The notes beneath the pieces are model-generated. The model worked only from the letters and a program-made list of their open reading frames with translations, was not told the origin of the DNA and made no database searches. From NCBI GenBank assembly GCA_035686365.1, contig DASRZM010000066.1:1-27356 (forward strand): a stretch of 27,356 nucleotides of DNA, read 5' to 3'. Within the stretch, counting starts at the first letter, position 1. Each line of letters starts with the position of its first letter. The DNA comes from DASRZM01 sp035686365. Lineage in GTDB: Bacteria; Pseudomonadota; Gammaproteobacteria; Xanthomonadales; Xanthomonadaceae. Positions 9,527-15,912 of the stretch are shown piece by piece. The position numbers and the translations under genes were made by a program.

Positions 9527-9904
9527 ATGATGAAGCGTCAACGCGGCCTGACCCTGATCGGGTTTGTCTTCGTGCTGGCGATTGCCGGCTTCTTCGCATT
9601 CATGATCATGCGGCTGTTCCCGGTGTACGCCGAGTACTACTCGGTGGTGCAGGCGATGAAGGGCCTCCAGGCCGAGCCGGGAATCGCCCAGAAGTCGCCC
9701 GCTATCGTGCGCGACCTGCTGTTCCGGCGGTTCTACATCAGCTACGTCGAGAACGTGAAGCCCGAGAACGTGCGCGTTTCGCGTCGCGACGGCTACACGC
9801 TGAACGTCAAGTACGAGGTCCGCAAGCCGTTCGTGTACAACCTCGACTTCGTCGCCAGCTTCGACAAGACCGTCGACCTGACGCGGCAGGGGAATGTCGA
9901 CTGA
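9527..9904 (+). CDS. DUF4845 single-pass membrane protein
   Basis: The 125-residue protein starts MMKRQRGLTLIGFVFVLAI, which looks like a type IV pilin-like or prepilin-type N-terminus: a short basic head, G-L-T-L and then a long hydrophobic helix (about 8-28). The remainder is a small soluble domain ending DKTVDLTRQGNVD. It fits the DUF4845 family, commonly found between lepB and rnc in Xanthomonadaceae and Pseudomonadales; its function is unknown. I chose 9527 because AAGGGG lies eight bases upstream. It overlaps rnc by 11 bases. The pilin resemblance is limited to the N-terminus, and Glu5 of true pilins is replaced here. Confidence 0.85.
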   Translation: MMKRQRGLTLIGFVFVLAIAGFFAFMIMRLFPVYAEYYSVVQAMKGLQAEPGIAQKSPAIVRDLLFRRFYISYVENVKPENVRVSRRDGYTLNVKYEVRKPFVYNLDFVASFDKTVDLTRQGNVD

Positions 9905-10556
9905 CCGGATCGGCTATCGGTTCGCGGACCCTTCGCTGCTCGAGCGTGCGCTCACCCACCGCAGTGCGGGTGCGCGCAACTACGAGCGTCTCGAGTTCCT
10001 GGGCGATGCGCTGGTCAACCTGATCGTCGCCGAAGCCCTGTACCTGCGATGGCCGAGTGCCGACGAGGGCGCGCTCACGCGGGCGCGCGCGCAACTGGTG
10101 CGTGAGGAGTCGCTGGCGCGGGTCGCGCGGCGGCTGGACCTGGGCCAGAGCCTGTTCCTGGGCCCAGGAGAACTCAAGAGCGGCGGTTACCGGCGCGACT
10201 CCATCTTGGCCGACGCGCTCGAGGCCGTGGTCGGAGCGATCTATGCCGACGGCGGGTTCGATGCCTGCCGCGGCGTCGTGCTGCCATGGTTCGAGGCCCA
10301 GATCGATGAGATCGACCCGCGCCGGCTCGTCAAGGATCCCAAGACCCGCCTGCAGGAGTGGCTGCAGGCACGCCAGCACGCATTGCCCGAGTACACGCTG
10401 CTGGCCGCCGAAGGCGCCGAGCACGACAGGACCTTCCGGGTGCTGTGCCGGCTGCCGGAGCTCGGACTTCAGACCGAGGGCCTTGCCGGCGCCCGGCGCC
10501 CGGCCGAGCAGGCCGCCGCCGCCGCGGCACTGGCGCAGCTGGAGGCGTCGCGTTGA
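9894..10556 (+). CDS. rnc: Ribonuclease III
   Basis: The 220-residue endonuclease cleaves double-stranded RNA and processes the rRNA precursor. The RNase III signature YERLEFLGDALVN (about 30-42) carries the metal-binding acidic residues. The second acidic motif is RDSILADALEAVVGAIYAD. The C-terminal dsRNA-binding domain (about 150-220) contains KTRLQEWLQARQHALPEY and the Ala-rich helix EQAAAAAALAQLE. The start overlaps the DUF4845 end and has a GGCAGGGG ribosome site. The stop overlaps the TTG start proposed for era. Length is normal (E. coli 226). Confidence 0.96.
   Translation: MSTDRIGYRFADPSLLERALTHRSAGARNYERLEFLGDALVNLIVAEALYLRWPSADEGALTRARAQLVREESLARVARRLDLGQSLFLGPGELKSGGYRRDSILADALEAVVGAIYADGGFDACRGVVLPWFEAQIDEIDPRRLVKDPKTRLQEWLQARQHALPEYTLLAAEGAEHDRTFRVLCRLPELGLQTEGLAGARRPAEQAAAAAALAQLEASR
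10541..10545 (+). promoter_or_regulatory. Ribosome binding site that decides the TTG start of era
   Basis: GGAGG sits inside the last codons of rnc, seven bases before TTG at 10553. No ATG or GTG with a comparable site lies near the conserved N-terminus of Era, so this site supports the unusual start. Confidence 0.65.
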
Positions 10557-11446
10557 GCGCCTCGTTCCGTGCCGGTTACGTGGCCCTGGCCGGGCGCCCG
10601 AACGTCGGCAAGTCGACCCTGCTCAATGCGCTGGTCGGCGCCCACATCAGCATCGTCACGCAGCGCCCGCAGACCACGCGGCATCGGGTGCTGGGCATCT
10701 CCACGCGGCCGGGCGGGCAGCTTGCCTACCTGGACACCCCGGGACTGCACCGGGCCGAGAAGCGTGCGCTGAACCGCGCCATGAACCGGGCTGCCCGTGG
10801 CGCCCTCGCCGAGGCGCAGGCGGTGGCGCTGGTGATCGAGGCCGGCCGCTGGCTGGACGAGGATCAGGATGTGTATGCCGCCATCGCCGCGGTCGGGGTG
10901 CCCTGCGTGCTGGCGGTCAACAAGATCGACCGCACGGCGGAGAAGGCGAAGCTGCTGCCGTTCCTGGCCGAGGTTGCCACCGGCCGCCGGTTCGCCGCCA
11001 TCGTGCCGGTCTCGGCGCTGCGCCGCGACGGCCTGGACCGGCTCGAGCAGGAACTGCTGGCGTTGCTGCCGGTCTCGCCGCCGTTGTACGAAGACGACGA
11101 GCTGACCGACCGCAGCGAACGCTTCCTGGCCGCCGAGCTGGTACGCGAGCAGCTGATGCGGCAGCTCGGCGCCGAGTTGCCCTACGCCTGCACGGTGGAG
11201 ATCGAGCGCTTCGAGGACGAGGACGGGCTCAGCCGGATCGCGGCGGTGATCTGGGTCGAGCGCGAAGGCCAGAAGGCGATCGTGATCGGCGAGTCGGGCG
11301 AGCGACTCAAACGCATCGGCCAGTCCGCCCGCATGGCGATGGAGCGCCTGTTCGGCCGCAAGGTCTTCCTGCAGCTGTGGTGCAAGGTGCGCGAGCGCTG
11401 GTCCGACGACGAGGCCGCGCTGCGCCGGTTCGGCTACGGCGAGTGA
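10553..11446 (+). CDS. era: GTPase Era, 16S rRNA-binding ribosome biogenesis factor
   Basis: The 297-residue GTPase binds the 3' end of 16S rRNA during 30S assembly. The G domain has GRPNVGKST (G1), TTRHRV (G2), DTPG (G3) and NKID (G4). The C-terminal KH domain includes AVIWVEREGQKAIVIGESGE and GRKVFLQLWCKVRERW. The start is read as TTG at 10553, overlapping the rnc stop as TTGA. This gives a length close to E. coli Era (301) and places the G1 loop at the expected position. It ends overlapping the recO start (GTGA). Confidence 0.94.
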   Translation: MSASFRAGYVALAGRPNVGKSTLLNALVGAHISIVTQRPQTTRHRVLGISTRPGGQLAYLDTPGLHRAEKRALNRAMNRAARGALAEAQAVALVIEAGRWLDEDQDVYAAIAAVGVPCVLAVNKIDRTAEKAKLLPFLAEVATGRRFAAIVPVSALRRDGLDRLEQELLALLPVSPPLYEDDELTDRSERFLAAELVREQLMRQLGAELPYACTVEIERFEDEDGLSRIAAVIWVEREGQKAIVIGESGERLKRIGQSARMAMERLFGRKVFLQLWCKVRERWSDDEAALRRFGYGE

Positions 11447-12165
11447 GCGCCGGGACGGTCCTGCTCGAACCGGCATTCGTGCTGCACGCACGGGCCTATC
11501 GCGAAACCAGTCTGCTGCTGGAGGCGTTCTCGCGTGCCCACGGACGCATCGGCTTGATCGCGCGCGGCGTGCGCGGCCCGCGCGCGCAGTCCACGCGCGC
11601 CTTGCTGCAGCCGCTGCAACGCCTGCGCATGTCCTGGCGGGGTCGCGGCGAGCTGCCACTGATGACGGCCGTGGAAGCCGACGCGCTGTACCGGGACCTG
11701 ACCGGGGACACCGTGCTGGCGGGCCTGTACGTCAACGAGCTGATCTTGCGTCTGCTGCCCCGCGCGGATCCACACCCGGAGCTGTTCGACCGCTATTCGC
11801 AGGCACTGGCGGAGCTGTCCTCGACCGCAGCGCCGGCGTGGAGCCTGCGGCGCTTCGAGCGCGACCTGGTGATCGCGCTCGGATACGGTCTGCCGCTGGC
11901 GACCGATAGCGAGGGTCGCCCGGTCCAGCCGCAGGCGCGCTACCGCTATGACCCCGAGCACGGCCCCGTGGCCACCACGGCTGCCGCCGGGCCGCTCGGC
12001 GGGACCGCGTTGCTGGCGCTGGCGCAGGACCGGGCGCCCGACGCCGCGGGCCTGCGCGAGCTGCGCCGGATGATGCGGCGGGTGTTGCGCTTCCACCTGG
12101 GCGGGCGGGACCTGGAGTCCTGGCGGGTGCTGCCGGAACTGGTTCGACGGCGCAGCAGGCCCTGA
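11443..12165 (+). CDS. recO: DNA repair protein RecO
   Basis: The 240-residue protein anneals single-stranded DNA and helps load RecA in the RecFOR pathway. The N-terminal OB-fold region includes EPAFVLHARAYRETSLLLE and RGVRGPR, typical of proteobacterial RecO. The helical middle contains YVNELILRLLPRADPHPELF, the family's most recognisable stretch. No zinc-binding cysteines are seen, as in E. coli RecO. The GTG start overlaps the era stop by four bases. The gene is convergent with the phosphorelay gene ending at 12216, and I see no clear terminator in the 50-bp gap. Confidence 0.94.
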   Translation: MSAGTVLLEPAFVLHARAYRETSLLLEAFSRAHGRIGLIARGVRGPRAQSTRALLQPLQRLRMSWRGRGELPLMTAVEADALYRDLTGDTVLAGLYVNELILRLLPRADPHPELFDRYSQALAELSSTAAPAWSLRRFERDLVIALGYGLPLATDSEGRPVQPQARYRYDPEHGPVATTAAAGPLGGTALLALAQDRAPDAAGLRELRRMMRRVLRFHLGGRDLESWRVLPELVRRRSRP

Positions 12166-12215
12166 GATCGGCGCCGGCGTCGGATCGCACGCGCGGTTGC
12201 GGCAGGGTCGTGCCC

Positions 12216-12935
12216 TCAGTCGAGCTCACCGGGCACGGCAAGCACCCGCGCGGCGGCCGATTCGAAGGCGAGCACAGCCTGCCCCGGATCGGACCCATCG
12301 GCCAGAGCCGTGGCCAGTCCCTGCACGGCGTCACCCAGTTCGCTCGCGCCGCAGAATCCCGCGGCTGCCGTGAGCGTGTGCAGCACCGCCCGCGCATGGC
12401 CCGGGCGGTCCATGGCCAGCGCCATCCGGACCTGCACGAGCTGTGCGGGCAGGTCCGCACGCAGCAGCGTACGCAGCCCGGCGATCGCGTCGCGGCGACC
12501 GGCCAGCGCCGACATCGCAGCCGCGTCGTTCCACACTGGCGCGCCCATCAGCCCGGCGAGCAGCGCGTGCAGCCGGCCGACCGACAGCGGTTTGCGCGCT
12601 GCGGCCGCAAAGCCTCCGGCACGCAGTCGGGCGGAGGACTGCGCGTCGAGCTCGGCGCTCAGTGCCAGGGCAGGGGCCGTGCGCGACATCGCCGCCTCGT
12701 CGCCGCGAAGCCGGGACAGTACGGCGGCGCCGTCGAGGTCCGGCAACCCCAGATCCAGTACCAGCGCGTCGAAACGGATTGCGCGCGCCGACGCCAGCGC
12801 GCATTGGCCCAGTGCAACGGCCGTGACCGAGCAGCCCGGCAGGGCCTCCAGCGCCTGGACCAGGAACGCGCGGCTGACCGCGTCGTCCTCGGCCAGGAGC
12901 AGGTGCGTGGGCGGGGCCGGTGCAGCGGCGGTCAC
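12216..12935 (-). CDS. Response regulator receiver fused to an Hpt domain
   Basis: This 239-residue protein has a receiver domain (about 10-130) with Glu16/Asp17/Asp18 in LLLAEDDAV, the phosphoacceptor Asp61 in LVLDLGLPDLDG, Ser93 and Lys115 in ARKPLS. A C-terminal histidine phosphotransfer domain (about 140-235) has the likely phosphohistidine His186 in LHTLTAAAGFCGA. It lacks a DNA-binding or enzymatic output and a kinase domain, so it probably relays phosphate between other proteins. The start is GTG at 12935; the frame is open further upstream but that would run into the divergent ydbH-like gene. The partner kinase is not in the window. Confidence 0.82.
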   Translation of the reverse strand: MTAAAPAPPTHLLLAEDDAVSRAFLVQALEALPGCSVTAVALGQCALASARAIRFDALVLDLGLPDLDGAAVLSRLRGDEAAMSRTAPALALSAELDAQSSARLRAGGFAAAARKPLSVGRLHALLAGLMGAPVWNDAAAMSALAGRRDAIAGLRTLLRADLPAQLVQVRMALAMDRPGHARAVLHTLTAAAGFCGASELGDAVQGLATALADGSDPGQAVLAFESAAARVLAVPGELD

Positions 12936-12957
12936 GCGTCTCCCACGGTGTGGACGT

Positions 12958-12981
12958 ATGCTCGCAGCATGCGACGCATGC
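12958..12981. promoter_or_regulatory. Overlapping palindromes over the start codons of the ydbH-like gene
   Basis: ATGCT-CGC-AGCAT (12958-12970) overlaps GCATGC-GAC-GCATGC (12967-12981). Both candidate ATG starts (12969, 12978) lie inside the second palindrome. The site is in or beside the 33-bp space between divergent genes and could be an operator or an mRNA hairpin. It is a structural observation only. Confidence 0.4.
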
Positions 12982-15056
12982 ATGGCTTCCGCAAGGACGA
13001 GCGCGGTGCGCGGTTCGGCATCCGGGCCGTGGCCGTGGCCGCGCTGTCGATCGCCCCGTCGCTGCTGGTTCCGTTGACCGCTGATGCCCGGACCCTCGCA
13101 GTGGAGATCGAGGCCGTCGAGACGCCGGTCGGGCGGCTCGAGGACGTCGCCGTGGAACTGTCCTGGCCGGCCGGTGCCGACGCCGGTGACCTGAGCCTGC
13201 TCGCGGCCCGCGTGCGGGCGCCGGGACTGGGCTATGCCTACGAGAATCTGCGGTGGTCGTGCCGGCTGACGCGAACGGGCGGGACGGCGAACGAGGCCGG
13301 CGGTTTCGCCTGCAACGGCGAGGTCGCCGCCGCAGGCACGCGCAGCGGCCGATTGCAGCTGGCCTACGATGGCGAGGGACTCGACGCGCGGCTCGCGCGA
13401 GGCGAAGCCCGCGCGCATGTCCGGATCGGCGAGGCGCGGGCGATCCCGGTCGAACTGCAGAGCCTGCCGGCGGACTGGCTGGCGCCACTTTTGGCCGGCG
13501 TATGGCCCGAGGCCACACTGACCGGTGGGCAACTCGACGCCAGGCTGAGCGTCGATCCCGGGCACGAGCGCGGAACCCGCGTCGAGGGAACGATCGCCGC
13601 GCACCGACTGGGCGTCGATACCCGCGACGGCCGGGTGGCAACCGCGGACCTTTCAGCGGCAGGCAGGCTCGACCTGCTGCTGGCCGATCGGACCGAGCTG
13701 TCCACGACCCTGAAGCTGCGTGGCGGAGAGCTGCTGGCCGGAGCGCTGTACGCGGCGTTGCCGCCCTCGCCGGTCGACCTGGAGCTGCGCGTGGCCGGTG
13801 GCGAAGGGCGCTGGAAAATCCAGCAGATGCACTGGCGCGATGGCACCGTGCTCGCGTTGCAGGCGCAGGCGGAGCTCGACCTGCAGGGGCAGGATTGGCT
13901 GCGCTCGGCGCAGGTCCGCGCCGACAGCGCCGATCTGGCGCAGGCCAACGCGCGCTATCTGGGTTCCCTGCTGGGCACGCTGGGCCTTGCCGACGTGGAG
14001 CTTGCAGGCGCACTGGCGATGGAGTTCACGATCCAGGATGGCCGGCCGGTGGTGCTCTCGGCCGAACCCGGGCAGGCGCGCATCCGTGACGGACAGGGCC
14101 GGTTCGCGTTCGAGGACCTGTCCGGATCGCTGCAGTGGACGCGCGGCGGGCCGGCGCGCGAGGGCTCGCTGTCCTGGGGCTCGGCCGCGCTGCACGGCAT
14201 CGCGCTGGGTGCCGCGAACCTGCCCCTGCGCAGCGAACGCGGCGAGCTGGCACTGGCCGCGCCGGCCATGATCGCAGTGCTCGGCGGCGAGCTGGCGCTG
14301 CAGCAGCTGCGCTGGACGCCGGGATTCGCCGAAGCTGACACGGGGACGCGCGCCGAACTGGCCCTGCAACTGGAGGGCGCGGAGCTGGCAGCGCTCAGCC
14401 GCGCATTGGACTGGCCCGAATTCACCGGAACCCTGGACGCCCGCATACCCGCCGCGCGCTACCGCGATGGCGTGCTGGCCTTCGACGGCGATCTGGTCGT
14501 GCGCGTGTTCGATGGCACCGTGACCGTGGGCAGCCTGACCATGGAGCGCCCCTTCGGGGTTGCTCCGACCCTGGCCGGGGACGTGGCGCTCTCGAACCTG
14601 GACCTGGAGCCGATGACTGCCGTGTTCGGCTTCGGCACCATCACCGGCCGCCTCGACGGCCGCATCGGCGCCATGCGCCTGGTCGACTGGGCACCGGTGG
14701 CCTTCGACGCGGCGCTGCGCACCAACAAGGCGGCAGGAGAGAAGCGCCGGATCAGCCAGCGCGCCGTCCGCGACCTGTCCAACGTGGGCGGTGCCGGTAT
14801 CGCCGGCGGATTGCAGGCGGGTGTGCTGAACGTGTTCGACACCTTCCCGTACGACGCCATCGGACTCTCGTGTCGCCTGGAGAACAACGTGTGCCGGATG
14901 GGCGGGCTGGAAGCGCACGGCGCCGGCTACCTGATCGTGCGCGGTCGTGGCCTGCCGCGCATCACGGTGATCGGGCACCAGCGCACGGTGGACTGGCCGG
15001 TGCTGGTGGACCGACTGCAGGCCGCCACCGGCGGCCAGGCGCCGGTTGTGCGCTAG
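12969..15056 (+). CDS. YdbH-like AsmA-family protein, probable inter-membrane lipid transport
   Basis: The roughly 695-residue protein has an N-terminal membrane anchor or signal segment (about 18-38) and a long periplasmic part with many short beta-strands and few charged helices. The C-terminal part includes RRISQRAVRDLSNVGGAG and GYLIVRGRGLPRITVIGHQR, a pattern I associate with the YdbH C-terminal region. In E. coli, YdbH acts with TamB and YhdP in moving phospholipids to the outer membrane. The call rests mainly on the downstream DUF1318 (YdbL-type) lipoprotein, as in ydbH-ynbE-ydbL. It is shorter than E. coli YdbH (879). ATG 12978 is an alternative start. Confidence 0.65.
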   Translation: MRRMHGFRKDERGARFGIRAVAVAALSIAPSLLVPLTADARTLAVEIEAVETPVGRLEDVAVELSWPAGADAGDLSLLAARVRAPGLGYAYENLRWSCRLTRTGGTANEAGGFACNGEVAAAGTRSGRLQLAYDGEGLDARLARGEARAHVRIGEARAIPVELQSLPADWLAPLLAGVWPEATLTGGQLDARLSVDPGHERGTRVEGTIAAHRLGVDTRDGRVATADLSAAGRLDLLLADRTELSTTLKLRGGELLAGALYAALPPSPVDLELRVAGGEGRWKIQQMHWRDGTVLALQAQAELDLQGQDWLRSAQVRADSADLAQANARYLGSLLGTLGLADVELAGALAMEFTIQDGRPVVLSAEPGQARIRDGQGRFAFEDLSGSLQWTRGGPAREGSLSWGSAALHGIALGAANLPLRSERGELALAAPAMIAVLGGELALQQLRWTPGFAEADTGTRAELALQLEGAELAALSRALDWPEFTGTLDARIPAARYRDGVLAFDGDLVVRVFDGTVTVGSLTMERPFGVAPTLAGDVALSNLDLEPMTAVFGFGTITGRLDGRIGAMRLVDWAPVAFDAALRTNKAAGEKRRISQRAVRDLSNVGGAGIAGGLQAGVLNVFDTFPYDAIGLSCRLENNVCRMGGLEAHGAGYLIVRGRGLPRITVIGHQRTVDWPVLVDRLQAATGGQAPVVR

Positions 15057-15070
15057 TGGCCCGGCCTGAT

Positions 15071-15124
15071 CGAGTCTGGCGGACCCGGCGAGTCTGGACA
15101 GGCCCAGGATGGACGTGTCCAGAC
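15071..15124. repeat. Direct and inverted repeat before the DUF1318 lipoprotein gene
   Basis: CGAGTCTGG occurs at 15071-15079 and again at 15089-15097. The second copy is part of a perfect 9-bp inverted repeat, GTCTGGACA (15092-15100) and TGTCCAGAC (15116-15124), with a 15-base spacer. It could be a regulator site, or a weak terminator after the ydbH-like gene. Confidence 0.5.
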
Positions 15125-15159
15125 CCTCCCTGGCATGGGTGCCCTCGACCACCGTCCAT

Positions 15160-15187
15160 TTGCCGTTCACCCGGGCACGCCTAGCAT
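15160..15187 (+). promoter_or_regulatory. Sigma-70 type promoter candidate for the DUF1318 lipoprotein
   Basis: TTGCCG (15160-15165), 16 bases, TAGCAT (15182-15187). Each box matches four of six consensus bases. The predicted start near 15194 gives a leader of about 22 nt before the ATG at 15216. Confidence 0.45.
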
Positions 15188-15215
15188 CGGGCCCTACATT
15201 CACCGGAGACCACCC

Positions 15216-15788
15216 ATGCGCAGACTCCTGACCTTGACCGCGGTGTCGATGTTCCTGATCAGCGCCTGCGTCACCATCAACGTCTATTTCCCGGCCGCCG
15301 AGGTGCAGAAGGCCGCCAGGGAGTTCGTCGAGGAAGTGATCGGCGAGAAGTCCACCGACCCCGTGGACGAGGGCGGTGGCGGCGCCGGCATGGCCGTGCT
15401 GTCGTTCTTCATCGGGACCGCGCACGCACAGGACGTGGACATCACCATCGAGACGCCGGCGATCCGGGCCATCCAGCAGCGCATGGAGCAGCGCTTCCAG
15501 GGCACCATGCGTCCGCACTTCGATTCCGGTGCGCTGGGCTTTACCGGTGACGCCCTGGTCACCGTCCGCGATGCCTCGAAGATCCCGCTGAACCAGCGCG
15601 CAGCAGTCAACCAGGCCGTGGCCGACGACAACCGCGACCGTGCCGCGGTCTACCGCGAGATCGCCGTGGCCAACGGCCATCCCGAGTGGGAGGACAGGAT
15701 CCGCGACACCTTCGCCAGCCAGTGGATCGCCAGCGCCCGTGCGGGCTGGTGGTACCAGGGCAGCGGCGGCGCCTGGCAGCAGAAGTAG
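15216..15788 (+). CDS. DUF1318 (YdbL family) lipoprotein with a YnbE-like N-terminus
   Basis: The 190-residue product has a lipoprotein signal peptide, LTAVSMFLISAC, with the lipid-modified cysteine at residue 17. The mature start VTINVYFPAAEVQKAAREFV is typical of DUF1318 proteins. The C-terminal half (about 110-180) is the YdbL-like domain: SKIPLNQRAAVNQAVADDNR, VYREIAVANGHPEWEDRI and WIASARAGWWYQ. Between them lies a Gly-rich linker (GGGGAGM) and, surprisingly, a second signal-like stretch AVLSFFIGTAHAQDVDITIE at about 62-81. GGAGA lies six bases before the ATG. Being next to the ydbH-like gene suggests a shared role at the outer membrane. Confidence 0.82.
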   Translation: MRRLLTLTAVSMFLISACVTINVYFPAAEVQKAAREFVEEVIGEKSTDPVDEGGGGAGMAVLSFFIGTAHAQDVDITIETPAIRAIQQRMEQRFQGTMRPHFDSGALGFTGDALVTVRDASKIPLNQRAAVNQAVADDNRDRAAVYREIAVANGHPEWEDRIRDTFASQWIASARAGWWYQGSGGAWQQK

Positions 15789-15833
15789 ACTGGAAGGAGC
15801 AGGCTGGTAGAACGGGACTGGTAGAATTGGCGG

Positions 15834-15887
15834 GCAGGAGCCCGTCGCATGGGTGGCCGTGCCGGTCGCCATGCGACGGGCTCCTGC
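15834..15887. terminator. Perfect 17-bp hairpin between the DUF1318 gene and rlmD
   Basis: GCAGGAGCCCGTCGCAT (15834-15850) pairs with ATGCGACGGGCTCCTGC (15871-15887) around a 20-base loop, followed by ATTT. It may terminate the upstream operon. It also overlaps two in-frame alternative starts of rlmD (GTG 15853, ATG 15871), which argues for the downstream start. Confidence 0.55.
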
Positions 15888-15912
15888 ATTTCCGACGCCG
15901 GTTCCGGAGCGC

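Noticed and set aside
10057..11442. Frame continuous with recO running back through rnc and era
   Set aside because: It is antiphase to two conserved genes and Arg/Ala/Gly-rich; RecO homology starts at 11443.
12166..12215. Terminator between convergent recO and the receiver-Hpt gene
   Set aside because: Only short GC palindromes (GGCGCC) are seen, with no T run on either strand.
12936..13604. Upstream extension of the receiver-Hpt frame
   Set aside because: It would overlap the divergent ydbH-like coding region by more than 600 bp; GTG 12935 directly precedes the receiver domain.
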